Source: an uncultured Bacteroidota bacterium (GTDB lineage: Bacteria; Bacteroidota; Bacteroidia; Chitinophagales; Saprospiraceae). From it: a DNA stretch of 46,555 nt. Below the pieces are notes generated by a model, which was not told the origin of the DNA, did no database searches, and saw nothing but the letters and a program-made list of their open reading frames with translations. The stretch is from the NCBI GenBank assembly GCA_903933805.1, contig CAIZLM010000115.1, forward strand, positions 1 through 46,555, written 5' to 3'. Positions 32,044-39,810 of the stretch are shown here, piece by piece; position 1 is the stretch's first letter, and every line of letters begins with the position of its first letter. The position numbers were made by a program, and so were the translations under genes.

Positions 32044-32226
32044 TTGTGAGCGAAACGCGGTGGCACGGTTCTTGAATAGTCGTACTGTCGCCAATAAAAT
32101 TCGAATACAGAAAATAGGCCGCTGGCCACATAGCAGGAAAAAATACGCTCGTCCGAGCAAAGAAAACCGAAGGCGGGGGCCCTCCGACTCTTTCAAACGA
32201 GAAAGGGTGGAGGGCTATTTTTTTGT
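32044..32226 (+). ncRNA. Candidate small RNA, ~180 nt
   Basis: No convincing protein is encoded between a promoter-like pair at 32007-32037 and a terminator at 32179-32226. The stretch is GC-richer than the AT-rich DNA before it and contains short hairpins, for example GCTCGTCCGAGC near 32146 and GGCCGCTGGCC near 32118. One frame is open for about 60 codons but has no ATG and runs through the terminator, so I do not call it a gene. It does not match what I know of SRP RNA, tmRNA or RNase P RNA; a 6S-like role is possible by size only. No gene lies downstream on this strand, so it is not an obvious leader. Confidence 0.35.
32179..32226 (+). terminator. Rho-independent terminator of the candidate small RNA
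   Basis: Stem GCCCTCC (32179-32185) with GGAGGGC (32209-32215), extended inside by CTCTTTC/GAAAGGG-type pairing around a short loop, followed by TATTTTTTTG. The T-run doubles as the left target duplication of mobile copy E. Confidence 0.75.
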
Positions 32227-32304
32227 GTAGCTGGTTAGCATGGTCGCGTCTAAGACAAAAAATGGGCCTTTTTGGGCCAGACAGCGTGCCACCTAACCAG
32301 TTAC
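32227..32304 (-). mobile_element. MITE-like element family 1, copy E (short form, 8-bp target duplication)
   Basis: 78 bp, ends GTAGCTGGTTAG and CTAACCAGTTAC. It is flanked by TTTTTTGT on both sides (32219-32226 and 32305-32312), a perfect 8-bp duplication, although a T-run makes chance agreement easier than for copy D. It inserted in the T-tract of the preceding terminator. Confidence 0.8.
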
Positions 32305-32396
32305 TTTTTTGTAACGACTTGGATGGCCCACCGTCCTGTCTAAAAAGCCCACTTTTCTCTCCGGTACAACGCTTACCTACCGTTGCAGGTATGTTT

Positions 32397-32449
32397 GAAA
32401 ACAAAAGCCGTATGGCCCATTTAGTCTGGGCCATACGGCTTTTGTTTTC
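32397..32449 (-). terminator. Terminator after the site-2 protease gene (perfect 23-bp inverted repeat)
   Basis: Positions 32397-32419 and 32427-32449 are perfect inverted repeats (core GCCGTATGGCCCA / TGGGCCATACGGC) with a 7-nt loop. They lie 17 bp past the stop of the minus-strand protease gene. The arms end in T-rich sequence on both strands, so it can work in both directions. Confidence 0.7.
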
Positions 32450-32466
32450 AAGGGTGGGGCAGCATC

Positions 32467-33600
32467 TTACCCATTACGGGCTTCCAGCCGTACAAAGTTG
32501 GTTAGTCCGCCTTCGTCAACAACACCGATCAGCTTGTTTTCGTCCATGACGCCGATGATCCCGAATCCTTGCTGTCGAATAAGGTGGTAAACTTTCAACA
32601 AAGAATCGTCAACGGAGACGACTTCCGCGGGGTGCAAGTGTTGGCCTATTTCAGAACTCATGTTTGATTTTCGGATGGCGAGGATGATTTCGTCTTCTTC
32701 CAGGGTACCCACCAATTGGTCGTTGAAGTCAAAAACCAAAAAATGGCGTTCCAATCCGTGGCGCAGCAACTCGATGGCAGATTGCATCCAGTCGTTGGTG
32801 TGGAGTCGGTTGAACTGAGGTCGCACGACGTCACGCACTGTAAAACGGCTCAATAAATCCTCCATTTGCACCATTTCGTTTTCGCTTCTGGCCGCATAAA
32901 TGACGAATATGCCCAGAATAGCGAGCATAAACCCATCGCTCCAAAGGCCGTACCCGACGAGCATCAGGGCGATGGCCTGTCCTACCCAAGCTGCTATGCG
33001 AGTGGCTTTTGCGCGGCCGGTGCGCATCGACAACAGGGCTCGGAATACGCGCCCCCCGTCCATTGGAAAGGCTGGGATCATATTGAACAGCACCAATGCG
33101 ATGTTGGTAGCAGCCAGGTTGAGGGCAAACTGCAACAGTTGCGGAATTTCTTGCAATCTTTCGTCAAGTACTTCTTCGCCGGAAGATTGGAGGACGGCAT
33201 CTTTCAAGACTTCGAGGTAGGCGGGGTCGGCAAAAATCCCGATGAGGATCAGGATTATGGTTGCGATGACGACGTTGACCATGGGACCTGCGATGGCCAC
33301 GACGAATTCCTGTATGGGTTTTTCTGGCATACGTTCGAGGCGTGCTACGCCTCCGATGGGCATCAGCACGATGTCGCGTGTTTTGACGCCGTAGCGCCGT
33401 GCGGTCAGGGCGTGGCCATATTCGTGCAACAGCACGCAAAGAAACAGGGCCATGAAGAGGCCTGTGAGCCAAAAGGTGTCTATCACAGACATTTCATTGC
33501 TTTGGGCGTGCCAAAGGATGTAAACAAAAATCAACCCGAAAGTCCAATGAAGGAAAACAGGGATACCAAACCAAGTAAAAAGTTTTAATGCGCCGCGCAT
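32467..33600 (-). CDS. Site-2 protease family membrane metalloprotease with CBS domains
   Basis: 377 residues. Membrane helices ~15-33 and ~42-58 are followed by the zinc-binding HEYGH (residues 59-63) and the partner motif FPMDGGRVF (~178-186), both intact, as in SpoIVFB/Rip1-type S2P. Two more helices lie at ~103-122 and ~208-232. Residues ~240-375 form a pair of CBS domains that may bind adenosine nucleotides and regulate activity. It cleaves substrates within the membrane; targets often include anti-sigma factors, but none is adjacent. It is downstream of the lipoprotein methyltransferase gene by 33 nt, probably one operon, and ends at a strong terminator. Confidence 0.93.
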   Translation of the reverse strand: MRGALKLFTWFGIPVFLHWTFGLIFVYILWHAQSNEMSVIDTFWLTGLFMALFLCVLLHEYGHALTARRYGVKTRDIVLMPIGGVARLERMPEKPIQEFVVAIAGPMVNVVIATIILILIGIFADPAYLEVLKDAVLQSSGEEVLDERLQEIPQLLQFALNLAATNIALVLFNMIPAFPMDGGRVFRALLSMRTGRAKATRIAAWVGQAIALMLVGYGLWSDGFMLAILGIFVIYAARSENEMVQMEDLLSRFTVRDVVRPQFNRLHTNDWMQSAIELLRHGLERHFLVFDFNDQLVGTLEEDEIILAIRKSNMSSEIGQHLHPAEVVSVDDSLLKVYHLIRQQGFGIIGVMDENKLIGVVDEGGLTNFVRLEARNG

Positions 33601-33633
33601 ACTGTTATTTTTGTGCCTGTTGAGGGCGGTTTT

Positions 33634-34365
33634 TTAAGGTGCTGACGCGATGACGATGTACTGATAGTCAAGCGCGTCTTTGTCAATTTTATCAATCCTG
33701 AAGCCTGCCGAAACAAGCTCCCTTTCTACTTCGTCTAAAGCAACTTTGAAATGGTCAGGAGGCCCCACTGGCAGGTTATTTTTCTTAAAATCAATGATGA
33801 GTAATCGGGCTCCCGAAGACATACCTTTGCGGAGGGTACGCAGGTATTGAATGCGGTTGTCCAAGTAACCATAGGTGTTGACGATCACAACGGCATCGGC
33901 TTCTCCGGGGCGCAGTAGGGGGTCGTTGGGCAAGGAAAGCCTGGTTTCAAAGCGCTTCTGGTAAATTTCCGGCAGGCGAACTTTCATACTGTCCAGGAAG
34001 GAAATAAACCGTGGGTCTATGTCTATACCGATCACCCGTTTTGCTTTTGGCACCAATCGAAAGGTGAAATAGCCAGTTCCTGCACCAATATCGGCCACCG
34101 TCTTGTTGTCTAAGTCCCCCAAAAGAGAGATCACCATATTGGGTTTTTGCCAGATGCCGCGGTCTTTGTTTTCGCCATCGGCGACGAGGCTTTCAAAATT
34201 GCCCGATCCTCCGGAAGAAGGGGTTGTTTGCGCTGAAAAGGTCGCTGTGGAGGCGGGTTTTTCTTGAAAAAGAGCCGGATCGTTTGAGCCGGATGGCGAT
34301 TCGTTGCGACAAGCAAAAAACGTCAAAACCCCGAAGCAGTAAAGTGTGGTGGCGGTGCGCGTCAT
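33634..34365 (-). CDS. Putative exported SAM-dependent methyltransferase (lipoprotein)
   Basis: 243 residues from the ATG at 34365; the frame extends to 34392 but the later start gives a proper signal peptide (TTLYCFGVLTFFACRN, possible lipid-modified Cys19). A serine/threonine-rich linker leads to a class I methyltransferase fold: motif I VADIGAGTGYF (90-100), GIDIDPRFI, AVVIVNTYGYLDN and LLIIDFKKNNLPVGPP. Similar signal-peptide-bearing methyltransferases exist in Bacteroidota and Planctomycetota. Because SAM is made in the cytoplasm, an exported enzyme is puzzling; it may bind another ligand. Substrate unknown. First gene of a two-gene minus-strand unit with the site-2 protease. Confidence 0.8.
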   Translation of the reverse strand: MTRTATTLYCFGVLTFFACRNESPSGSNDPALFQEKPASTATFSAQTTPSSGGSGNFESLVADGENKDRGIWQKPNMVISLLGDLDNKTVADIGAGTGYFTFRLVPKAKRVIGIDIDPRFISFLDSMKVRLPEIYQKRFETRLSLPNDPLLRPGEADAVVIVNTYGYLDNRIQYLRTLRKGMSSGARLLIIDFKKNNLPVGPPDHFKVALDEVERELVSAGFRIDKIDKDALDYQYIVIASAP

Positions 34366-34403
34366 ACGAGTGGTGAGAAGAGAACACCACAAATGTAGTG
34401 AAG

Positions 34404-34434
34404 TTCGGTGAAATGGGTTAGTGGTCTATCTTTG
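34404..34434 (+). promoter_or_regulatory. Promoter of the O-antigen ligase/polymerase gene
   Basis: TTCG (34404-34407), 19 nt, then TATCTTTG (34427-34434), a perfect -7 box with an imperfect -33 box. The expected start near 34441 leaves about 29 nt before the TTG start at 34470. Confidence 0.5.
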
Positions 34435-34469
34435 TCCCGTCTGATCATGTTCAATACGCTGTATTTACT

Positions 34470-35765
34470 TTGAAAGTCAATATTTTAAAACCGATACAAA
34501 CGCCTTCGGCCCTCTTGTTCAGCAGTGCATGCCTGATGGTAGTCAGCATGGTGTTGTCGCCGTTTTTGTTGTCCATCAGTATGTGGGGCATGGCTGCGGC
34601 TGCGTGGTGGCATGTAATGGATACGGTGCGGGCTGAATCCACGTCGGTGGTGCGGCGCTCCGGGGCTGTGTGGGCATTGGCGGTGGTGCGATCGTTCAAG
34701 AATCTGTGGAAAAACCGGGAGCTGTCTGTCCTGACCTTGCTGCTGCTGGCGCCAGCGGTGAGTATTTTTTGGAGTGAGGATTGGGGCTATTGGCTCCGGG
34801 TGACACGGGTTCGGCTTCCATTTTTGGTCCTGCCCTGGGTTTTTGTCAATGTACCGCGGTTGCGTCAATCGGATTATCAGCGTGTTCTGTACTTGTTGGT
34901 ATGGTTCATGGTGGTGGCGTGTGTGTGTGTTGGCGCGAATTTTTTGCTGCACTACGATGCGGTGATGGAGGGTCTTGGGCGCGGACAGCCCATTCCGGTA
35001 CCAAGGCAGCACGTGCGGTTTAGCTTGGTTTTGGCGACGGCCATTGTGGCTGGGGTATGGCTGTGGCGCCGGCGTTTTCGGCTGAAGTACCGTTGGGAAC
35101 AACCTGCGTTGGCTGCTGCGGTGGTGTTTCTTTTTCTTTTTATCCATGTGCTTTCCGTGCGGGGAGGCTTGGCGGTTCTGTACATGGCACTGGTGGTGTC
35201 TGTCGTTTGGTATGGTTGGCACACCAGGCGTTGGGCGACGGGGTTGCTCATTCTTGGAGCGCTTGTCGCGTTGTTGTGGGGGGGCATCAATGTTATTCCG
35301 AGTCTTCAACAGCGGGTTGCATACATGCGATACGATTGGGCGCGTTACAAGGCGAATGACGGGGCTTTGTACTCCGATGCGGCAAGATGGACGTCGCTTA
35401 AGGTGGGTTACCGTATTTGGAAGGAAAACCCAATCCTTGGAACGGGGGCGGGGGACTTGTTGTCCGAAGTGAAACGCGTTGCTGCTGCGGACTACCCCGA
35501 CTACGCCAAAGATCCAAAATTGCCGCACAACCAATGGATACACACCATGGCCAGCACTGGGCTGCTGGGTTTGTTGCTGAGTATGCTGGCTTTTTTGACC
35601 CCGTTTTTTGCACATAAATATCGCGCTAATTATCTTTTTACGGCATTTCAGGCGATGGCTTTTGTCACTTTTATCATTGAATGTACCATCGAAAATGCCA
35701 TTGGGGTATCGTGGTATTTGTTTTATACGTTGTGGTTTGCTGCGATGGCGGAACAAGACGGTTAA
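34470..35765 (+). CDS. O-antigen ligase / Wzy-type polymerase family membrane protein
   Basis: 431 residues from a TTG start that fits the promoter distance; the next in-frame ATG is ~22 codons later and would cut into the first helix. About ten or more membrane helices are separated by a larger periplasmic loop near residues 285-365. That loop carries the Wzy_C signature WTSLKVGYRIWKENPILGTG followed by LPHNQWIHTMASTGLLGLLL, with the conserved HN pair. Members join glycan chains to lipid A core, polymerise O-units or glycosylate proteins. No other polysaccharide synthesis gene is next to it, so the acceptor cannot be told. It is divergent from the methyltransferase gene and 38 nt ahead of rsmA. 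Confidence 0.85.
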   Translation: MKVNILKPIQTPSALLFSSACLMVVSMVLSPFLLSISMWGMAAAAWWHVMDTVRAESTSVVRRSGAVWALAVVRSFKNLWKNRELSVLTLLLLAPAVSIFWSEDWGYWLRVTRVRLPFLVLPWVFVNVPRLRQSDYQRVLYLLVWFMVVACVCVGANFLLHYDAVMEGLGRGQPIPVPRQHVRFSLVLATAIVAGVWLWRRRFRLKYRWEQPALAAAVVFLFLFIHVLSVRGGLAVLYMALVVSVVWYGWHTRRWATGLLILGALVALLWGGINVIPSLQQRVAYMRYDWARYKANDGALYSDAARWTSLKVGYRIWKENPILGTGAGDLLSEVKRVAAADYPDYAKDPKLPHNQWIHTMASTGLLGLLLSMLAFLTPFFAHKYRANYLFTAFQAMAFVTFIIECTIENAIGVSWYLFYTLWFAAMAEQDG

Positions 35766-35803
35766 ATTTTTAGAAGCGCCACACCGGTGGCAAAAAAACT
35801 ACT

Positions 35804-36619
35804 ATGGCTAAAATACACGCTAAAAAATCTTACGGGCAGCACTTTTTGAAAGATGAACACATCGCAGAGCGGGTGGCGGAGGGCTTGTTGCAGGCTGGCA
35901 AAACGGGACGTGTGCTGGAGGTAGGTCCGGGAATGGGGATGTTGACCAAATACCTGTTGTCCCATGCGGAGTACGAAACCTATGCCGTGGAGGCAGACCG
36001 AGATATGGTGGATTTTCTGGGAAAAAACTATCCGGATTTTGCACCGGCACGCGTGGTATTCAAGGATTTTCTAGATTTTGACCCAAAAACAGTGTTTGGC
36101 GACCAAGAATTTTCGCTGATTGGCAATTTCCCCTACAATATTTCAACACAGATTCTTTTCAAGTTGTTGGTTTGGCGTGATCAGATTCCGGAAATGGTTG
36201 GTATGTTCCAAAAAGAAGTCGCCGATCGGATTGTGTCCAAGCCGGGCTCGAGGGTATATGGGATCACCAGTGTGCTCGCACAGGCATTTTATGACACGGA
36301 ATACCTGTTTACGGTAGAGCCGGGTGCGTTCAGCCCTCCCCCCAAGGTGCTGTCCGCTGTGATTCGCTTGACGCGAAAGGACGGGTTTGTCTTGGGTTGC
36401 GATGAAGACCTGTTCAGAAAAATGGTGAAAACGGCCTTCAATCAGCGTCGAAAAATGCTGCGCAATACGCTCAAACCTTTCTTTCCAAGCGATTTGTTGA
36501 TGGAAGACCCTTATTTTCAAAAAAGACCGGAACAACTTGGTTGGGCAGAATATGAGCAGTTGGCACAAAAAGTGTCGGGAACTGTAGATATTCCGGAGCT
36601 GCCCGATACAGCGGAATAA
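35804..36619 (+). CDS. rsmA: 16S rRNA (adenine1518-N6/adenine1519-N6)-dimethyltransferase
   Basis: 271 residues, normal length. KsgA/RsmA family: KKSYGQHFLKDEHIAERV at the start, SAM motif I VLEVGPGMGMLTKYL, motif IV IGNFPYNIS, MFQKEVADRIVSKPGSRVYG, GAFSPPPKVLSAVIRL and the C-terminal FNQRRKMLRNTLKP. It adds four methyl groups to two adjacent adenines near the 3' end of 16S rRNA, a late quality step in 30S subunit assembly. It sits between the O-antigen ligase gene and an alkyltransferase-like gene on the same strand, spaced 38 and 10 nt. Confidence 0.97.
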   Translation: MAKIHAKKSYGQHFLKDEHIAERVAEGLLQAGKTGRVLEVGPGMGMLTKYLLSHAEYETYAVEADRDMVDFLGKNYPDFAPARVVFKDFLDFDPKTVFGDQEFSLIGNFPYNISTQILFKLLVWRDQIPEMVGMFQKEVADRIVSKPGSRVYGITSVLAQAFYDTEYLFTVEPGAFSPPPKVLSAVIRLTRKDGFVLGCDEDLFRKMVKTAFNQRRKMLRNTLKPFFPSDLLMEDPYFQKRPEQLGWAEYEQLAQKVSGTVDIPELPDTAE

Positions 36620-36629
36620 CAACCATACG

Positions 36630-36989
36630 ATGAAACCAATGACAACTGTACATCCTACGTATTATGAACTTGTGTACGCCGTGGTGCGTCGCATTCCACG
36701 AGGCCGCGTAACAAATTATGGGGCCATAGCAGATTTCCTGGCCCTTGGATCAGCCCGCATGGTGGGCTGGGCGCTGAACAATTGTCACCATATCGGCGAT
36801 GTGCCTGCCCATCGTGTGGTGAACCGGAAGGGCGAACTGAGTGGCCGAAACCACTTTGGCACGCCTGTTATGATGCAGCAGTTGCTTGAAAATGAAGGCG
36901 TTGCGGTACAAAACGATCGAGTAGTTGCCTTTGATCAATTGAGCTGGCATCCCCAAGAGCTCGGCGACGACTGGGATATTTTGTGCTGA
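36630..36989 (+). CDS. atl: Alkyltransferase-like protein (MGMT family, no active-site Cys)
   Basis: 119 residues (ATG 36630; ATG 36642 is an alternative). DNA-binding domain of O6-alkylguanine-DNA alkyltransferases: PRGRVTNYGAIADFLALGSA, VGWALNNCHH with the arginine-finger region before it, then PAHRVVNRKGELSGRNHFG. In true MGMT the motif is PCHR; here the reactive cysteine is alanine, the defining trait of ATL proteins. ATLs bind and flip O6-alkylguanine and hand it to nucleotide excision repair. The length (~110-120) also matches ATLs. Probably cotranscribed with rsmA. It is convergent with rsmG, with 24 nt between stops. Confidence 0.9.
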   Translation: MKPMTTVHPTYYELVYAVVRRIPRGRVTNYGAIADFLALGSARMVGWALNNCHHIGDVPAHRVVNRKGELSGRNHFGTPVMMQQLLENEGVAVQNDRVVAFDQLSWHPQELGDDWDILC

Positions 36990-37013
36990 GAAACAAGCAG
37001 GTGTTATTAACCA

Positions 37014-37652
37014 TTAACCCTGCACATACACCACCGATTTTTCCTCAAAAAAAGGCTCTGTAAAAAACTCTTTGATGGGAAAGACGTCTGTATAGCTTTT
37101 CCCTTTGCCGGGCAGCGCCTTAATTTCTGCCCGTAGATCGCCGCCTTTCAGGGCCAGGATGCCGTTGGGGAGTGCGTGAAAATGCTTTTTCTTGAGAAAT
37201 TTTTGTCCCCAAACCATCAGCTTGTCCAGTGGTGCCACGCCACGGGACAGCACAAAGTCAAACTGCCCGAGCATTTTCAGGTCTTCTGCCCGGGTGTGGA
37301 TGGCGGTCACATTCTTCAAATCCAGTGCATCGGCAACCTCCTGTACCACCCGGATCTTTTTTCCGGTGGCATCCACGAGGGTGAACCTTGTTTCAGGAAA
37401 AAAAATTGCCAGCGGAATGCCGGGGAAACCGCCTCCGGTCCCCAGGTCCAATATTTGCGCTTCCGGGCCAAATCCAATGACCCGTGCAATGGCGAGGGAG
37501 TGCAGCACGTGTCGCTCGGAGAGGTTTTCAATATCCTGTCTGGAGATCACATTTATTTTTTCGTTCCATTCGCGGTAAAGCGGCTCAAGTTGTTCAAATT
37601 GAGCTGCTTGCGTGGCCGAAATTTTTGGAAAGTATTTTTTTATTAAGTCCAT
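37014..37652 (-). CDS. rsmG: 16S rRNA (guanine527-N7)-methyltransferase
   Basis: 212 residues. RsmG/GidB family: FEQLEPLYREWNEKINVISR, HVLHSLAIARV, SAM motif ILDLGTGGGFPGIPLAIFFP, FTLVDATGKKIRVVQEVADA, HTRAEDL, FDFVLSRGVAPLDKLMVWG and LKGGDL. It methylates G527 of 16S rRNA; loss gives low-level streptomycin resistance in many species. The gene begins 18 nt after the stop of the upstream ECF-like/TPR gene on the minus strand, so the two may be cotranscribed. Length is normal and all main motifs are intact. Confidence 0.97.
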   Translation of the reverse strand: MDLIKKYFPKISATQAAQFEQLEPLYREWNEKINVISRQDIENLSERHVLHSLAIARVIGFGPEAQILDLGTGGGFPGIPLAIFFPETRFTLVDATGKKIRVVQEVADALDLKNVTAIHTRAEDLKMLGQFDFVLSRGVAPLDKLMVWGQKFLKKKHFHALPNGILALKGGDLRAEIKALPGKGKSYTDVFPIKEFFTEPFFEEKSVVYVQG

Positions 37653-37670
37653 TGTTCTGTGTATGCCCTT

Positions 37671-38918
37671 TTACCGGGCGAGTTGTTCGAGCATTTTGGC
37701 TGCTTGGCTGCGTCGTTCGGGCACTTCCGTGTTGGAGCGGGCGCGTTCAACAGCACGTCGTGCGATATCGCGTCGTGCGGGGTTTTGTTCGGCAATCTTG
37801 ACGAAGGCCAGTGCCTGGTACCAGTATAAATCTTCACCAAAGCGGTCGAGGTCGGGAATTTTGGCAAGGCATTGCACCGTAAGCTCGGGTTCGTTCAGTT
37901 GTAATCCAACGATAGCCAAGTAGTAAAGCGCCTCCGAGTTACAGTCTTCCATATCACTTCCGATCATGGTGTAGAGTACAGCGGCGGTTTCTCGGTAATC
38001 CTGTCGTTGGTATGTTTCATCGGCGGTTTCAAAAAGTTGTTCGCAAGTTTCCACCCGCGTCATCGGGCTTGTATCCCGTGCAAACCGGTCGGCTCTATCG
38101 GCCATGATACTGGTTGGCGGTTTGAAATTTTCGGCGTACACCGCTTTGGGAGAGGTTGACACGCTGAAAAAATCCCAAATGCCATAAGCAGCCACCAACA
38201 GGATCAAGGCCATCATCACGTTGCGGGTCACCTTGCTTTCCCGACGTTCGCCGGATGATTGGCCCATGGATAGGCGGCCTTCCACGGCGTCTACGGCAGC
38301 CAAAGCCTGCTGAAAATGGGTGTCTGTGAGCGCCGTGACCGCCCAAGCAGGAGCCAAGTTCGGCCATGCATCGGCGGGTTCTCCGAGGCTTTTTCGGTAT
38401 TTTTCGAGGCAGGTGGCTGTGGTAGTGTTGCGCTGTTGGGCATCAGATATACCCAATGCTGCATCTTGCGCCCAAGCCTGGATTGTTTTTCGGCAACCGC
38501 TTTCAAGCCTTGAAAACTGTTTTTTTGCGCGGATGCGTTGGCGACATTCCAGCCTGGCTTCAGTACTTGGGACGGCCATTAAACAAGCCGTTTCTGCTTC
38601 CGACAGCGGTGGCGGTGCAGGCAGTTCCAAGTTTTTTTCGGTCGCCCAGTCGCGGAAATGGCAGATGGCCAGTGTTTGTAACCACGGGAAAACGGCGATG
38701 GACGTATCTGGCTGCCCATCGCGGGCCAAAGTAGATGCGTGTATCAAAGCCACCCTGAAAAAGGTAGAGCCATCGGCCCGTGAGCCACCAGCAGCTTCCA
38801 CCGCTCGGATGATAGGCCTTCGAAATGCGGTGTACAGGTTTTGGATAGCGCCGGCGTCGATGGTACGCAGTCCCTCAAAATACTGTTCGTTGGGAAATGA
38901 TGCCGTTGGGTCTGTCAT
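37671..38918 (-). CDS. Membrane-anchored ECF-sigma-like protein with TPR domain
   Basis: 415 residues from the ATG at 38918 (MTDPTASFPNEQYFEGLRTI); the frame is open to 39038 but that part overlaps a terminator. Residues ~12-95 follow sigma-70 region 2 of ECF factors (FEGLRTIDAGAIQNLYTAFR ... VEAAGGSRADGSTFFRVALI), and residues ~135-180 resemble region 4 (CRKTIQAWAQDAALGISDAQ ... CLEKYRKSL) in weakened form. One membrane helix lies at ~233-253 (NVMMALILLVAAYGIWDFFS). The C-terminal ~150 residues are TPR-like (TADETYQRQDYRETAAVLYT). A sigma-like head facing the cytoplasm and TPRs in the periplasm is inferred. Function unknown; it may be a regulator or a scaffold that reuses the fold. Upstream of rsmG. 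Confidence 0.7.
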   Translation of the reverse strand: MTDPTASFPNEQYFEGLRTIDAGAIQNLYTAFRRPIIRAVEAAGGSRADGSTFFRVALIHASTLARDGQPDTSIAVFPWLQTLAICHFRDWATEKNLELPAPPPLSEAETACLMAVPSTEARLECRQRIRAKKQFSRLESGCRKTIQAWAQDAALGISDAQQRNTTTATCLEKYRKSLGEPADAWPNLAPAWAVTALTDTHFQQALAAVDAVEGRLSMGQSSGERRESKVTRNVMMALILLVAAYGIWDFFSVSTSPKAVYAENFKPPTSIMADRADRFARDTSPMTRVETCEQLFETADETYQRQDYRETAAVLYTMIGSDMEDCNSEALYYLAIVGLQLNEPELTVQCLAKIPDLDRFGEDLYWYQALAFVKIAEQNPARRDIARRAVERARSNTEVPERRSQAAKMLEQLAR

Positions 38919-38995
38919 GGATCGTGTGTGGCTACAAAGGTCGTTAAGATGCAGCAATTTTCGCTGAAAATGTGTAGCAGGTGGTTTAGACTGCG

Positions 38996-39029
38996 ACAAA
39001 AAGGGCCGAGGCATTGACTGCCCCGGCCC
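38996..39029 (-). terminator. Terminator serving hsp20 (minus strand)
   Basis: On the minus strand, GGGCCGGGGCA (39029-39019) pairs with TGCCTCGGCCC (39013-39003) around a 5-nt loop, followed by TTTTTGT. It is about 205 bp past the hsp20 stop because mobile copy F lies between them. Confidence 0.7.
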
Positions 39030-39066
39030 TGAAAACACCTAAAACCCTATTATCTTGTCAAAAAGT

Positions 39067-39228
39067 CAAACTGGTTAGGTGGTCGCGACTGAGACAAAAA
39101 AGAGGTCGTTTTTTGCCAGACGAAGCGGATTTTTGTAGGCCGTAGCAGCGCTACGGTCAAAAAAATCTGCGAAGTATGGCGGAAAATGGGCCTTTTTGGG
39201 CCAGACAGCGTGCCACCCAACCAGTTGC
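39067..39228 (-). mobile_element. MITE-like element family 1, copy F (long form)
   Basis: 162 bp in the same orientation as copy D, ends CAAACTGGTTAG and CAACCAGTTGC. The central palindrome is kept (CCGTAGCAGCGCTACGG). Flanking 8-mers CAAAAAGT and AATCAAAT agree poorly, so the target duplication is lost or the ends are shifted. It sits 7 bp past the hsp20 stop codon. Confidence 0.78.
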
Positions 39229-39235
39229 AATCAAA

Positions 39236-39697
39236 TTAACCGAGGAGAATTTGTTTGCTCTGTGGTTTTGCTTCCTCTTTCTTGGGGATCGCCACAGACA
39301 AAATACCACCTTCGTACACTGCGCGAATGGCCTCAATATTGACACTTTGAGGAAGCTTGAAGGAGCGTTTGAAGGATTCATAGCGAAATTCTCTGCGCAA
39401 GAAGCGCGTGGTTTCCGGGCTTTTTTCTGCGCCTTCTGCGTTTTCGGTCGTCCGTTTGGCTTCTATCACCAAGTGGTCGTTTTCAACCTGCAGCGAAAAA
39501 TCTTTTTTCTCAAAACCCGGAGCAGCCAGTTCTATTTCAAACGCATCAACCGTTTCTAATACGTTGGTGGATGGTTGGCTCAACACCGAATCACTGCCCA
39601 CAAAATCGGCAACGCCGCGGTGCAAGAACTCATTTAAAAAACCATTGGTGAAGCTTTTGGTAACAGGGTAGGGGCGAACTTTTACGAAATTGGTCAT
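39236..39697 (-). CDS. Hsp20/alpha-crystallin small heat-shock protein
   Basis: 153 residues, typical size. The alpha-crystallin domain covers residues ~45-140: PSTNVLETVDAFEIELAAPG, FEKKDFSLQVENDHLVIEAK, then the block FKRSFKLPQSVNIEAIRAVY followed by EGGILSVAIPKKE. The C-terminal tail carries the short KQILLG (I/V-x-I/V-like) sequence used for oligomer contacts. It holds unfolding proteins in an ATP-independent way. Single gene; its 3' untranslated region is interrupted by mobile copy F before the terminator at 38996-39029. Confidence 0.95.
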   Translation of the reverse strand: MTNFVKVRPYPVTKSFTNGFLNEFLHRGVADFVGSDSVLSQPSTNVLETVDAFEIELAAPGFEKKDFSLQVENDHLVIEAKRTTENAEGAEKSPETTRFLRREFRYESFKRSFKLPQSVNIEAIRAVYEGGILSVAIPKKEEAKPQSKQILLG

Positions 39698-39810
39698 TTT
39701 TTTATGATTTTAATCAGGTGAATTGGATGGAGATTGTTTCGTGCCGGTTGTTTTGCCAACGGGGCACATAACCCCTTGCTCAATCTGTGTACCAACTGCC
39801 TTTTTATGTT

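Noticed and set aside
32043-32229. Open frame of about 60 arginine/lysine-rich codons in the candidate small-RNA region
   Set aside because: It has no ATG start, runs through a terminator hairpin and into mobile copy E, and matches no protein family I know.
34447-34473. Eight-codon ORF (ATG 34447 to TGA 34473) overlapping the TTG start of the O-antigen ligase gene, as a possible leader peptide
   Set aside because: It is too short to support and has no regulatory codons or hairpin after it; the overlap can be chance.
34485-35756. Long minus-strand open frame (423 codons) opposite the O-antigen ligase gene
   Set aside because: Its composition (very rich in His, Gln, Pro, Arg) is typical of an antisense frame of a membrane protein, and the plus strand has clear Wzy_C motifs and a promoter.
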